Counted from the first letter of the stretch, positions 46,856-55,931 are shown. The stretch: 64,000 nucleotides of DNA from Verrucomicrobiaceae bacterium (GCA_016713245.1 JADJPM010000004.1:3038001-3102000); one strand, 5' to 3'. Translations and numbers: made by a program. Notes: generated from the letters alone by a model not told the origin.

Positions 46856-47836
46856 TCACCGAGACACTATTGAGGCCTTCTTCCGCCTCTCATTCCACGC
46901 CCCGAGCATCCACGAGACCGCGAAAAGCCCGGCGAAGATGGCGAGGACGCCGCCCACAGACTGCGAGGGGCCGATGAGATGCTGCAAGGGCTGCCGTGGC
47001 AGTGGGATAGAGTGAATCAGCATCAAATGGGCGACGTAGAGAAGCAGCGATTCACGTCCGGCGAGTCGCAGCCACCCTGTGAAGCGGCTCACGAGGCCGG
47101 CCAAGGTCGCAACGACGACCGCTGCCATCATCACCCAGCCGAGGCGTTCCAAAAAGAAGGCGGGCGGGCCATCGAGCCAAGACAGCCAGGATAGTCCCCA
47201 CGCGAACAAACCTCCAGTGAGCATCACACCTGCTGCGGAGCGATTGAGCCTTCCATCCCAGGCTCGCCGCGTGATGAAGCCCGCGAGGCCAAAACCTACC
47301 CACGGAAACAAAGCAAACTGCGAGCCGTGGAGGCGGTTGAAGTATTGATCGAGCACCAAAACGCCCGTTTGCCATTCACGAGCGGGTTTTTCCAGAAGGA
47401 CAAAAACAAGCAGCAGGATGAGCGCGGCGACTTCCCTTCCCTTCCCTAGCTTTTCCACGGCCAGCAGGATCAAGCCGGACACCGCGAGGCAATGCAAAAC
47501 ATCGACCGTGGCTACCGCACGCATGGCTTGAGCATCCAGCAACCGATCCCACGGCACATGCATGAGGTAGCCGATGAGCAAGACGAGCAGCAGACGCTTC
47601 GCCACCGGCCATGCGGGCTTCGTTTTGCCCATCGTGACATGCGCTCGGGCATAGCCAGCGATCCAGAAGAATGCCGGGGCGATCAGCCCGTGATACGAGG
47701 TCATGGTCTCAAACCATGATGAAGCCTTCAGCTCGGCGGTGAGGAAGGTGTTCGCGGCATGCGTCCAGACCATGCCGAGCACGGCCAGACCGCGGAAGAG
47801 GTCGAGCCATTCGAGGCGCTGAGAGGTGGGCGGCAC
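46856..47836 (-). CDS. Multi-pass membrane protein of the DUF1624/acyltransferase type
   Basis: A 326-residue integral membrane protein with roughly nine to ten helices. The N-terminus 'RLEWLDLFRGLAVLGMVWTHAANTFL' is the signature of DUF1624/heparan-alpha-glucosaminide N-acetyltransferase-like proteins ('R..slDllRGlai..Mil.H'), and 'WFWIAGYA' type 'APAFFWIAGYARA' follows. It probably acylates or acetylates an envelope sugar. The start is a GTG at 47836; the next ATG would cut into the first helix. It is divergent from the DUF1501 gene, 65 bases away. Confidence 0.78.
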   Translation of the reverse strand: MPPTSQRLEWLDLFRGLAVLGMVWTHAANTFLTAELKASSWFETMTSYHGLIAPAFFWIAGYARAHVTMGKTKPAWPVAKRLLLVLLIGYLMHVPWDRLLDAQAMRAVATVDVLHCLAVSGLILLAVEKLGKGREVAALILLLVFVLLEKPAREWQTGVLVLDQYFNRLHGSQFALFPWVGFGLAGFITRRAWDGRLNRSAAGVMLTGGLFAWGLSWLSWLDGPPAFFLERLGWVMMAAVVVATLAGLVSRFTGWLRLAGRESLLLYVAHLMLIHSIPLPRQPLQHLIGPSQSVGGVLAIFAGLFAVSWMLGAWNERRKKASIVSR

Positions 47837-47901
47837 GCGGCGAGCATGTCACAAACTCCATCGCATGCAAAAGATGCCACCGCGCCGGACGTAGAAGTCT
47901 C

Positions 47902-49338
47902 ATGCTTCACACTCGTCGCTCCATTTTGAATCGTTCCGCCTATGGCATCGGCGGCATTGCCTTGGCCACACTGCTGCAAGAGCAGGGCCTGCTAGCCACC
48001 TCGGAGCGTGCAGCCACGCAGCACTACGACCTCAAACCGAAGCAGCCGCACGGCTTTGGCCAGGCGAAGGCCATGATCTCCATGTTCATGCAGGGCGGGC
48101 CGAGCCACATGGACCTCTTTGACCCGAAGCCCGAGCTCATGAAGCTCGATGGCAAGGAATTCCCCGGCGAGGTGAAGTACGACGATGCCGCCGGAGCGAG
48201 TCGCGAGGTGATGGGACCGCCGTGGAAGTTCAAAAAGCACGGCCAATGCGGCATGGATGTGAGCGAGTTGCTGCCGCACTTCTCGCGCATCGTGGATGAT
48301 GTCACGCTGATCCGTTCGATGCACACGGGCGTGAACAATCACGGCCAGAGCATCTCCGCTCTCATGAATGGCCAGGTCACCAGCGGCAGGCCCACGCTCG
48401 GCTCGTGGATCACTTACGGCCTCGGCAGCGAGAACCAGGACCTGCCCGCTTATGTGGCGCTGACCGATCCGCGAGGCGTTCCCGTGCTCGGCGTGGACAA
48501 TTGGAGCAACGGCTGGCTCCCCAGCCTCTTCCAAGGCACGGTCATCCGACCCAAAGAGCCTCGCATTCCGAATCTCGATGCGCCGTTGAGCCTCAAAGGG
48601 GAGGCACAATCCCGCTATCTCCAATTCGTGGACCGCCTCAATCGCGAGCACCTCGAAGCTCGTCCCGGCGAAGCCGATCTGGAGGCACGCATCCAGTCCT
48701 TCGAACTCGCCGCCCGCATGCAAACGGCGGCCAAAGAGGCGCTCGACATCTCTCAAGAAAGCGCTGCCACGAAGAAGCTGTACGGGCTCGACAATCCCGC
48801 CGCGGCCGAGTTTGGCACCCGCTGCCTCATTGCCCGTCGCCTCGTTGAGCGTGGGGTGCGCTTCGTCTCGCTATTCACCGGGAATCAAACCTGGGATCAT
48901 CACTCGAGCATCCTCACCGGCCTGCCTGCAGCCTGTCTGTATGTCGATCAAGGTGCCGCGGCCCTTGTCACCGATCTCAAACAACGCGGCCTGCTCGACA
49001 CCACCATCGTCCACTGGGGCGGCGAGATGGGCCGGCTGCCCGTCATTCAAAATCGCGCTGGAGCGAAGGACCGCAAAACCGTGGGCCGCGACCACAACAC
49101 CTACGGTTTCAGCATGTGGGTAGCTGGCGGCGGCTTCAAAGCCGGTCACATGCATGGCGAGACGGATGACTTCGGCCACCACGCCGTCAAAGACGTGGTC
49201 AATCACTACGACTACCACGCCACCCTGCTCCACCTCTTCGGTCTCGATCCCAAGAAGCTCAGCTACAAGCGGAACGGCACCGATCAGGTGCTCGTGGAGA
49301 ACCCACAAGCCCGCGTGGTATCGGAAGTGCTGGCTTGA
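47902..49338 (+). CDS. DUF1501 protein, second copy
   Basis: A 478-residue protein of the DUF1501 family with an N-terminal Tat-like signal (HTRRSILNRSAYGIGGIALATLL). Landmarks are 'MISMFMQGGPSHMDLFDPKPEL', 'SELLPHFSRIVDDVTLIRSMHTGVNNHGQS', 'RHLIARRLVERGVRFVSLFTG'-like 'CLIARRLVERGVRFVSLF', 'TTIVHWGGEMGRLPV', 'GRDHNTYGFSMWVAGGGFKAGHMHGETDDFGHH' and 'DYHATLLHLFGLDPKKLSYKRNG'. It belongs to a different DUF1501 subgroup from 2399-3823 (ends in the PSD1-associated pattern). Its usual DUF1549/DUF1553 partner is not next to it; ftsK converges 11 bases away. Confidence 0.88.
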   Translation: MLHTRRSILNRSAYGIGGIALATLLQEQGLLATSERAATQHYDLKPKQPHGFGQAKAMISMFMQGGPSHMDLFDPKPELMKLDGKEFPGEVKYDDAAGASREVMGPPWKFKKHGQCGMDVSELLPHFSRIVDDVTLIRSMHTGVNNHGQSISALMNGQVTSGRPTLGSWITYGLGSENQDLPAYVALTDPRGVPVLGVDNWSNGWLPSLFQGTVIRPKEPRIPNLDAPLSLKGEAQSRYLQFVDRLNREHLEARPGEADLEARIQSFELAARMQTAAKEALDISQESAATKKLYGLDNPAAAEFGTRCLIARRLVERGVRFVSLFTGNQTWDHHSSILTGLPAACLYVDQGAAALVTDLKQRGLLDTTIVHWGGEMGRLPVIQNRAGAKDRKTVGRDHNTYGFSMWVAGGGFKAGHMHGETDDFGHHAVKDVVNHYDYHATLLHLFGLDPKKLSYKRNGTDQVLVENPQARVVSEVLA

Positions 49339-49349
49339 GCCGCCCGGCC

Positions 49350-52091
49350 TCAATCAATCTGCACCAGAATCTCGCGGGGCTTCGCTCCATCACCAGGACC
49401 GATGATGCCGCGAGCCTCCAGAAGATCCATCATGCGTGCCGCACGACCATAGCCGAGGCGCAGGCGACGCTGAAAGAGACTGGTGGAGGCCTTCTTTTCC
49501 TGGCGGATGACCTCGATGCACTGTTCCAACGTCTCAGCCTCCTCAGAGCTCATGCCGCCGCCTTCGCCGTCCTCATCCCCTTCACCGAGGAATTCGCCGC
49601 TGTTGGCATCGACTTTGACATCGAAGACGGGTTTCCCCTGCGCCACGCAATGCTCGACGATGGCGTGGATTTCATCGTCGGTAACGAAGGCACCTTGGCT
49701 GCGGATGGGCTGAGCACCGCCGGGAGGCACATAGAGCATGTCCCCTTTACCGACGAGGTTCTCGGCGCCTTTGCGGTCGAGAATGACGCGGCTATCAAGG
49801 GCGGAGGAGACCTGGAAAGCGATGCGAGTGGGGATGTTCGCTTTGATGACGCCGGTGATGACGTCCGCACGCGGTGTCTGGGTGGCGACGATGAGATGAA
49901 TGCCAGCGGCTCGAGCCATCTGCGTGATACGAGCGATGCAGACTTCGATGTCCGCAGGGGCGGTCTGCATCAAATCAGCCAACTCATCGACGATGACGAC
50001 GACATAAGGCAGCGTATCCGGCACCGGCGGGCGGTAATCACGCTCGGTGGTGGTCGGTGAGGGCGGTGGCTGCGAATCGCCCAGCCAAGCCCCACTGGCA
50101 TCGCGAAGCTGGTTCTTCATCTCGTTGTCGAAGTCTTCCAGCTCGGCGTCGAGATCGAATTCCTCGTCATCTCTCTTTAATGACACCGCATGGGTGAAAA
50201 CAGGTTCGCGGGTCATCAGGGCCGCCGCGCCGGTCGGCATCAAATCGGGCTCGACGACCTTTGGCGAGGCCTTGGTCGGTTTGGCGGCATTTGCAGCGGT
50301 CGTGACAGGTTCAGGCGCGGCAGTGCCTGCGGCGGCGGCAGCGGCTCGTTTGGCATCCTGATCGGCTTTGCGCTTGCGGTTGCGATTGTTGAAGGTCTCG
50401 AAGTTACGGCAGCCTTCCTGGGCGAAGATTTGATAGCGGTTTTCCATCTCCTTCACCACCCAGCGAAGGGCGAGGAGTGCCTTTTTCGGATCGGTGACGA
50501 CGGGGAGCGCCAGGTGAGGCAGTTCCTCGTAGTTTTGCATTTCGACGACCTTCGGGTCGATCATGATGAAGCGCAGCTCATCCGGCGCAAAACGGCAGAT
50601 CAGGCTCGTGACGATGCTGTTGATGCAAACCGATTTCCCTGAGCCCGTGGCACCGGCGACGAGCAAGTGAGGCATCGCGGCGAGATCGCCGATGATCGTC
50701 TTGCCATACACATCCTTGCCAAGGGCGACGGGGAGCTTGGCTTTGCCATTGATGAAGGCATCATCTTCCAGCAGTTCGCGGAGCGGGACGACGATCTTTT
50801 CTTTGTTCGCCAGTTCGATGCCGACGGTGTCCTTGCCGGGGATGGGGGCGAGGATGTTGATGCGCTCGGCACGCGTGGCGCGGGCCAGATCCGCATCGAG
50901 ATTCGCGATACGGCTGACACGCAGGCCATCCACGGGCCGCACCTCGTAGCGGGTGATAGCCGGACCACGGGTGATGTCTCCCGGCTCGACGGTAATGCCA
51001 AAGCTGGAGAGTGCTTTGACGATGGTGGCCTGGGTGGCGAGCAACTCGCCTTTGTCCGTGGGCGCATGCTGCTCGACCGGCCAGTTGAGGAGGTCGATGG
51101 GAGGCAGTTTGTAGTCTTTGAAACGAACCGTGAGATTCCCCAGCGAGCCATGCGGAGCCTGCTCGATCTTTTGCGCCCGCTTCTTCTCCCACACCTCGGT
51201 GAGCTTGGGTTTATCAGCATTGTCCTCGTGGGAACGCGGAGCGGAAGAATCGATGATCTTCGGCGGCGGTGGGGGATCAAACTTTAACCCCAGTTCCGGC
51301 GTAACGAGACCCGTCTCGGCGGCCGTTCTGGCCATCTCAGCCAGAGCGGCGGCCGTCGCGGGATCTTTGGCACCGCGCTTCTTTTTACGCAGTTCTTCTG
51401 GGATAGGGGTGAAGGTGCCGGGAATGGTGTTCGCCGCTTCTTCAGCCAGTTTTTCGGCGATCAGGCGGCGCTGCTCGCACTCCTCCTGCCACTTGGCGAA
51501 TTCGTAGCGGATGCTCTGGAGGGCCGAGAGCGGATGAATGCCCGTGACCATGAACAGGGAGGTAATATACACGCTGCCGAAAAGCATCACCGAGCCACCT
51601 TTGCCCACCACGGCGAGGCTCAAATCTCCCATCAGCCTGCCAATGAACCCGCCACCGCCTTCGGGGAGGAAGTTGTTATCTGGCTCGAAAAGCCTCAGCG
51701 CATGCAGAAGAACGGCTGCCGTGACGGTGAGAATGACCGTGCCGAGTATGCCCAGCCGCGTGGTGGGCGTCTTCGTGTGCAGCTTGCACACGCCGAACCA
51801 CGTCAGGCAGATCGCAATCGCGTAGGCAGCGAGTCCGAGAAGGTAAAAGGACCATCCGGCGACCCAGGCACCTAGCCAGCCCATGAAATTTTGCGTCGAT
51901 TCATTGTGAGCGTCTCCATGCCCCAGAGTGGCATCCGGCCCCAAATCATAAGAGTCATAGGAAACGAGAGCCAAGAGCAGCATGGAGGCCGCCATGAGCA
52001 GGAGGATGCCGATGGGATCATTCCACGGACTCACCTTTTCATCGGTGGACCGTGAGCGTGCAGGGCGGGAGGCAGCAGCGGCGCGATTCAT
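49350..52091 (-). CDS. ftsK: FtsK/SpoIIIE DNA translocase
   Basis: A 913-residue septal DNA pump that moves chromosome ends and activates XerCD. The N-terminus has four membrane helices (from 'GILLLMAASMLLLALVSY' to 'GKGGSVMLFGSVYITSLFM'); a Pro/Ala-rich linker follows. The motor has 'RYEVRPVDGLRVSRIANLDADLA' (alpha domain), Walker A 'VAGATGSGKSVCINSI' near residue 480, Walker B 'LPYVVVIVDELADLMQ', and 'TRIAFQVSSALDSRVILD'. The gamma winged helix is at the end ('STSLFQRRLRLGYGRAARMMDLLEARGIIGP'). The motor holds a Lys/Ala-rich insert with 'KPTKASPKVVEPD' between its parts, longer than in E. coli. Confidence 0.95.
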   Translation of the reverse strand: MNRAAAASRPARSRSTDEKVSPWNDPIGILLLMAASMLLLALVSYDSYDLGPDATLGHGDAHNESTQNFMGWLGAWVAGWSFYLLGLAAYAIAICLTWFGVCKLHTKTPTTRLGILGTVILTVTAAVLLHALRLFEPDNNFLPEGGGGFIGRLMGDLSLAVVGKGGSVMLFGSVYITSLFMVTGIHPLSALQSIRYEFAKWQEECEQRRLIAEKLAEEAANTIPGTFTPIPEELRKKKRGAKDPATAAALAEMARTAAETGLVTPELGLKFDPPPPPKIIDSSAPRSHEDNADKPKLTEVWEKKRAQKIEQAPHGSLGNLTVRFKDYKLPPIDLLNWPVEQHAPTDKGELLATQATIVKALSSFGITVEPGDITRGPAITRYEVRPVDGLRVSRIANLDADLARATRAERINILAPIPGKDTVGIELANKEKIVVPLRELLEDDAFINGKAKLPVALGKDVYGKTIIGDLAAMPHLLVAGATGSGKSVCINSIVTSLICRFAPDELRFIMIDPKVVEMQNYEELPHLALPVVTDPKKALLALRWVVKEMENRYQIFAQEGCRNFETFNNRNRKRKADQDAKRAAAAAAGTAAPEPVTTAANAAKPTKASPKVVEPDLMPTGAAALMTREPVFTHAVSLKRDDEEFDLDAELEDFDNEMKNQLRDASGAWLGDSQPPPSPTTTERDYRPPVPDTLPYVVVIVDELADLMQTAPADIEVCIARITQMARAAGIHLIVATQTPRADVITGVIKANIPTRIAFQVSSALDSRVILDRKGAENLVGKGDMLYVPPGGAQPIRSQGAFVTDDEIHAIVEHCVAQGKPVFDVKVDANSGEFLGEGDEDGEGGGMSSEEAETLEQCIEVIRQEKKASTSLFQRRLRLGYGRAARMMDLLEARGIIGPGDGAKPREILVQID

Positions 52092-52265
52092 GGCGGCGAT
52101 TTTGGCAGCAGAAATTATTTAAGGCTACTGAAATATTTAGGTTGCCCACATTCTCCGGGCTTGCTTCCCTCGCCACGAAAGCTCCCGCAGCAGTCTCTGG
52201 CTTGCAGCTTGACGCTTTCCACGCCTCGCCCATCATCTGCCCTGCGCATTCCGCACCACCTCTAT

Positions 52266-52694
52266 ATGAAGAAAACCATCGCCCTCTCCCTCGCTGCGGT
52301 TCTCGCCGCCGCCATCAGCCCCACCAGCAGCGCCCAAGACGCCGGCAAGGTGGATTTCGAAAAGCAGATCCTCCCAATCCTGAAGGAAAGCTGCTTCAAA
52401 TGCCACGAGAAGGAACACGAAGAAAACGGCAAGGTGAAGAAGCCCAAAGGCAAGCTCCGCCTCGATAGCGCCGCGACGATCATGAAAGGTGGCAGCGAAT
52501 ACCCCGATGAAAACGTCGTCGCAGGCAAGCCGGACGCGAGCTGGCTCGTCAAAACGATGACTCTCCCCGACTCCGATGACCTCGCCATGCCCCCCGAAGG
52601 CAAGGGCGACCGCGTCAGCGCCGCGAACATCGACCTGATCAAGAAATGGATCAGCGAAGGTGCCAGCTTCGGTGCCTGGAAAGGCGTGGAATAA
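52266..52694 (+). CDS. Secreted planctomycete-type c-type cytochrome domain protein
   Basis: A 142-residue exported protein with a signal peptide ending at SSAQ. One heme-binding CxxCH occurs in 'ILPILKESCFKCHEKEHEENG', the start motif of the planctomycete cytochrome domain (PSCyt1), followed by 'KLRLDSAATIMKGGSEY', 'VAGKPDASWLVKTMTLPD' and 'MPPEGKGDRVSAANIDLIKKWISEG' (the Met-containing end). In this phylum such domains usually front DUF1549/1553 or LamG proteins; here it stands alone, so it may be a soluble electron carrier. A strong terminator follows, before rpoA. Confidence 0.88.
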   Translation: MKKTIALSLAAVLAAAISPTSSAQDAGKVDFEKQILPILKESCFKCHEKEHEENGKVKKPKGKLRLDSAATIMKGGSEYPDENVVAGKPDASWLVKTMTLPDSDDLAMPPEGKGDRVSAANIDLIKKWISEGASFGAWKGVE

Positions 52695-52718
52695 TCTTCC
52701 CACCCAGATTTCTCGAAA

Positions 52719-52746
52719 GCGGAGCCACCTCGGCTCCGCTTTTTTA
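52719..52746 (+). terminator. Rho-independent terminator before rpoA
   Basis: AGCGGAGCC, a 5-base loop, GGCTCCGCT and a T5-6 run. It ends the cytochrome transcript and isolates rpoA. Confidence 0.85.
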
Positions 52747-52783
52747 TGCCCGAAAATCCTCGTTTTTAGCCTGAAATCCCCGC

Positions 52784-52811
52784 TTGCATTCAAAGGCGGA
52801 CCCCGCATTAT
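52784..52811 (+). promoter_or_regulatory. Putative promoter of rpoA-rplQ
   Basis: TTGCAT (52784-52789), 16-base spacer, CATTAT (52806-52811), leaving a leader of about 110 bases before the ATG at 52928. Downstream in the leader, GGAGGTAAC sits 30 bases before the start. Reasonable but unproven. Confidence 0.45.
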
Positions 52812-52927
52812 CCCCGCCCCTCGCGAGTAGCCTTCCCCTACAATTCGCCGTTGGTCTCCGTGCCTGCCTCCCTTTGGGATGTGCAGGATACTCGTCCGGA
52901 GGTAACCCGGCCTCATATAAACACACC

Positions 52928-54043
52928 ATGTCAGCACGTCTTGCTCGATTCGAAATGCCGAGTCGCCTCGTTAAAAACGAGGCCACGGCCACCGAAACCT
53001 ACGCCCAGTTCGTCGCCGAACCCTTTGATAAAGGTTACGGTCACACCATCGGCAACAGCCTCCGCCGCGTCCTGCTTTCCTCCTTGGAAGGCGCAGCCAT
53101 CACCTCCGTGAAGATCCGCGGCGTTGAGCATGAATTCTCCACCCTGCCCGGCGTGCTCGAAGACGTCGTCCAGATCGTTTTGAACCTCAAGAAGGTCAAA
53201 TTCCGCCACAACAGCGAGAGCAAGGAGCCACGTCTCCTCTCCCTGATCGTCGAAAAAGAAGGCACCATCACCGCCGGCGACATCAAGGACGACAACCACT
53301 ACGAAGTCATCAACAAGGACCAGGTCATCTGCACCCTTTCCAAGAAGACGAAGTTCGAAGCCGAATTCGAAGTCCGCGTGGGCCGTGGTTTCGCCTCCTG
53401 GGAAGAAAACAAGCGTGCCGATACCCCCATCGGTGTGATCCCGATCGACAGCATCTACTCCCCAGTCACCCGCGTGAAGTACGGTGTGGAAACCACCCGC
53501 GTCGGCCAGAACACCGACTATGACAAGCTCGTCCTCGACGTGTGGACCGATGGCCGTATCTCCCCGCAGGATTCCCTCCTGCAATCCGCCGCCATCCTTC
53601 GTCACCACCTCGACGTCTTCGTGAACTACGACGACAAGGCCGTGGAATTCGAAGCCGCCCCGGAAGCTCAAAGCGAGGAAAACGCCGAGCTGCGCAAGCT
53701 GCTCAACATGAGCGTCAACGAGATCGAACTCTCCGTCCGCGCCGCAAACTGCCTCAACAACGCCAACATCACCTCCGTCGGCCAGTTGGCCATGAAGACC
53801 GAGTCCGAAATGCTGCGCTACCGCAACTTCGGCAAGAAATCCCTCACCGAGATCAAGGAAAAGCTCGCCGAACTCGGCCTGTCCCTTGGCATGAAATTCG
53901 ATCCCGCGCTGCTTGAGCCCATCCCTGGCGGCGTGTCCCTCCTCGCCCGCAGCAGCATGCTGGCCGATGACGAAGAGGACATCGCGGACGCCGCCGGCTT
54001 CACCAAGCTGGTGGACAGCCATCTCGACGACGAAGACGAGTAA
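52928..54043 (+). CDS. rpoA: DNA-directed RNA polymerase subunit alpha
   Basis: A 371-residue alpha subunit, slightly longer than the usual 310-350. The N-terminal dimerisation domain covers about 1-235 ('AEPFDKGYGHTIGNSLRRVLLSSLEGAAITSVKI', 'LEDVVQIVLNLKKVKF', 'DTPIGVIPIDSIYSPVTRVKYGVE'); the C-terminal DNA- and activator-binding domain is near 285-345 ('LSVRAANCLNNANITSVGQLAMKTESEMLRYRNFGKKSLTEIKEKLAELGL'). The last 25 residues are an acidic tail. The ATG at 52928 is used; earlier codons in the frame fall in the leader. rplQ follows in the same transcript. Confidence 0.97.
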   Translation: MSARLARFEMPSRLVKNEATATETYAQFVAEPFDKGYGHTIGNSLRRVLLSSLEGAAITSVKIRGVEHEFSTLPGVLEDVVQIVLNLKKVKFRHNSESKEPRLLSLIVEKEGTITAGDIKDDNHYEVINKDQVICTLSKKTKFEAEFEVRVGRGFASWEENKRADTPIGVIPIDSIYSPVTRVKYGVETTRVGQNTDYDKLVLDVWTDGRISPQDSLLQSAAILRHHLDVFVNYDDKAVEFEAAPEAQSEENAELRKLLNMSVNEIELSVRAANCLNNANITSVGQLAMKTESEMLRYRNFGKKSLTEIKEKLAELGLSLGMKFDPALLEPIPGGVSLLARSSMLADDEEDIADAAGFTKLVDSHLDDEDE

Positions 54044-54081
54044 AATCAACCCAACGAAGAAAAGGAACGCACTAACAGGAC

Positions 54082-54594
54082 ATGAAACACGGAAGGAAAA
54101 CCATCAAACTTCAGCGCAAGCAGGATCATCGCGATGCCCTGCTGATGAACCTCGTCATCTCGCTCATCGAACATCGTCGCATCCGCACCACCCTCGCCAA
54201 GGCCAAAGCCGTCCGCCCATTCGCGGAAAAAATGGTCACCATCGGCAAGGCGGGCACACTGCACGCACGACGCAATGCGTTGCGCTACCTCCGCCACAAA
54301 GATGTGGTGAAGGAGCTCTTCGAAGAGATCGCCCCGGCCTCCAAGGAACGTGCAGGTGGCTACACCCGCATCACCAAGCTCGGCCAGCGCCGCAGCGATT
54401 CCGCCCCGATGGCCTACATCGAGTGGGTGGACGCCTTCGTCCCGAAGGCCGCTGCCGCTCCTGCTGAAGCCGCCCCTGAAGGCGATACCGCACCGGCCGA
54501 AGAAGCCGCTCCGGTCGCCAAGAAGAAGGCCCCAGCCAAGAAAGCCGCTGCTAAAAAAGCTCCGGCCAAGAAAAAGGCCGCTGCTGCCGAGTAA
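54082..54594 (+). CDS. rplQ: 50S ribosomal protein L17
   Basis: A 170-residue bL17. The core is standard ('MKHGRKTIKLQRKQDHRDALLMNLVISLIEHRRIRTTLAKAKAVRPFAEKMVTIGK', 'RRNALRYLRHKDVVKELFEEIAP', 'GGYTRITKLGQRRSDSAPMAYIEWVD'). A C-terminal extension of about 50 residues rich in Ala, Pro and Lys (AAPEG..., then KKAPAKKAAAKK) is not found in E. coli L17. It follows rpoA after 38 bases and is closed by a strong terminator. Confidence 0.97.
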   Translation: MKHGRKTIKLQRKQDHRDALLMNLVISLIEHRRIRTTLAKAKAVRPFAEKMVTIGKAGTLHARRNALRYLRHKDVVKELFEEIAPASKERAGGYTRITKLGQRRSDSAPMAYIEWVDAFVPKAAAAPAEAAPEGDTAPAEEAAPVAKKKAPAKKAAAKKAPAKKKAAAAE

Positions 54595-54616
54595 TTCGAG
54601 CAACCATCATCCCACA

Positions 54617-54648
54617 CGCGGGAGCCTGAAAAGGCTCCCGCGTTTTTT
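54617..54648 (+). terminator. Rho-independent terminator after rplQ
   Basis: A perfect 10-base stem CGCGGGAGCC / GGCTCCCGCG with a 6-base loop, followed by T6. It ends the rpoA-rplQ operon. Confidence 0.9.
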
Positions 54649-54701
54649 GGCCTCGATGGCTCACTTGAATTGCCCTGTGTTCGCAGCTACCACGCCAACC
54701 G

Positions 54702-55673
54702 ATGCCGACCTGCCAGATCGATACCTATCAAGACTCCCCCGTCGCACGGACGGAACTCGCGCATTGGCTCGCCGCGAAGGCACCCGAGACGCTCGACGAG
54801 TCTGCTTGGAGTCGCCGCATGAAGCACTGGTGGGACGAAAATCCCTTCTCAGCCGATTTGCCCGATCGCGGATGGGGGATGCGATACGAGGGGCGCTTGG
54901 TCGGCTTCATGGCACTCATTCCGGCCGGCTACGCGGTGAATGGTAAACTCACCCCCGCTGCCATCGCCTCCACTTGGTGCGTGGAAGAAGCCCATCGCAA
55001 TGCCAGCCTGCCCATGCTCATGAAACTGAGGCGTCTGTCCGCAAGCCTGCTCATGGCCGACACCACGCCAACACCCGATGTGCAGATCATGCTGCAAAAA
55101 AGCGGCTGGGTGCCAGCTAAGTCCATCATACGCCATTTTGTGCCTCTCGGCCTGTTCAGCATACTCGCGGCAAAAAAATGGCCTCACCTTCTCGCTGGCA
55201 AAAGACTCACTCGCGACCTCGCTGAAGTCCAAAGCATCGCCGCGAGCTTTCAAAGGCCTGACGGTATCGAAAAATGGATCACGCCCGAGTATCTTCGCTG
55301 GCTCTCCGCCGCCCCGATGCGGCGTCATGAGTTCCTCGGCGTCATCGATGAGGCCGGATGCCTCACCAGCTATCTTTTCTTCACACCCAAAAAGATCCGC
55401 GGCATCCCCGCCTGGATGGAAATCGATCACTTCACCGTCAGCGAGAGCTTCACCGAACTCCACGCCCTCGTCGGTGAGATCGTGCGCAAGCCATCCCTGC
55501 TCGGCAGCGAACGTCTTCTCTCACTCGCCAGCTTTCCCGGTGATCGCTCATGGGTTCAAGCTCCCACGCTCCACCATCGTGAAGAGCAGGTGACGCATCA
55601 CTTTTCGTTTCCAGAGCCCCTCAAGGCTCTGCCCAAACACAGCGTCCTCGCCGAGGGCGATTGGGGACTTTAA
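54702..55673 (+). CDS. GNAT-like acyltransferase of unknown substrate
   Basis: A 323-residue protein with an N-terminal GNAT-like half: 'RYEGRLVGFMALIPAGYAVNG' (central strands), 'ASTWCVEEAHRNASLPMLMKLRRLS' (the acyl-CoA loop region) and a second half ('LGVIDEAGCLTSYLFF', 'HFTVSESFTELHALVGEIV') that may be a degenerate second GNAT fold, as in FemX/MprF-like enzymes. The pantetheine-binding loop is not canonical. It converges with the carrier-protein gene; their stop codons overlap in TTAA. Its position suggests it could use the acyl group loaded by the ligase/decarboxylase/carrier operon, but that is inference. Confidence 0.6.
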   Translation: MPTCQIDTYQDSPVARTELAHWLAAKAPETLDESAWSRRMKHWWDENPFSADLPDRGWGMRYEGRLVGFMALIPAGYAVNGKLTPAAIASTWCVEEAHRNASLPMLMKLRRLSASLLMADTTPTPDVQIMLQKSGWVPAKSIIRHFVPLGLFSILAAKKWPHLLAGKRLTRDLAEVQSIAASFQRPDGIEKWITPEYLRWLSAAPMRRHEFLGVIDEAGCLTSYLFFTPKKIRGIPAWMEIDHFTVSESFTELHALVGEIVRKPSLLGSERLLSLASFPGDRSWVQAPTLHHREEQVTHHFSFPEPLKALPKHSVLAEGDWGL

Positions 55674-55918
55674 CTGAGCTTCTCGATCACCGCGAGAAGG
55701 TGATTTCCGGTGGAAAAGGTATCCACGGTCATCATCTCATCCGGGATCTGCACACCGAGCTGCTGCTCGATTTCCATCAGGAGATCAATGGAGGCCATCG
55801 AGTCGAGACCCAGCTTGCCGAGGTCTTCGTCCATGGGCACGGCGGCATCGGCGGAGAGGAAGCGGAGCTTCGGGCGGAGGATTTCCTGAAGTTTCGGAGT
55901 GAGATCAGCAGCAGTCAT
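55670..55918 (-). CDS. Acyl carrier protein-like protein
   Basis: An 82-residue carrier protein. The phosphopantetheine attachment serine is S40 in 'KLGLDSMASIDLLMEIEQQLG'. The fold and length are those of ACP/PCP domains ('LTPKLQEILRPKLRFL', 'TVDTFSTGNHLLAVIEKL'). It is the last gene of an operon with the PLP decarboxylase (13-base gap) and the AMP ligase, so it probably carries the ligase's substrate as a thioester while the decarboxylase acts on it. Confidence 0.9.
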   Translation of the reverse strand: MTAADLTPKLQEILRPKLRFLSADAAVPMDEDLGKLGLDSMASIDLLMEIEQQLGVQIPDEMMTVDTFSTGNHLLAVIEKLS

Positions 55919-55931
55919 GAAGGGAGGGCGA

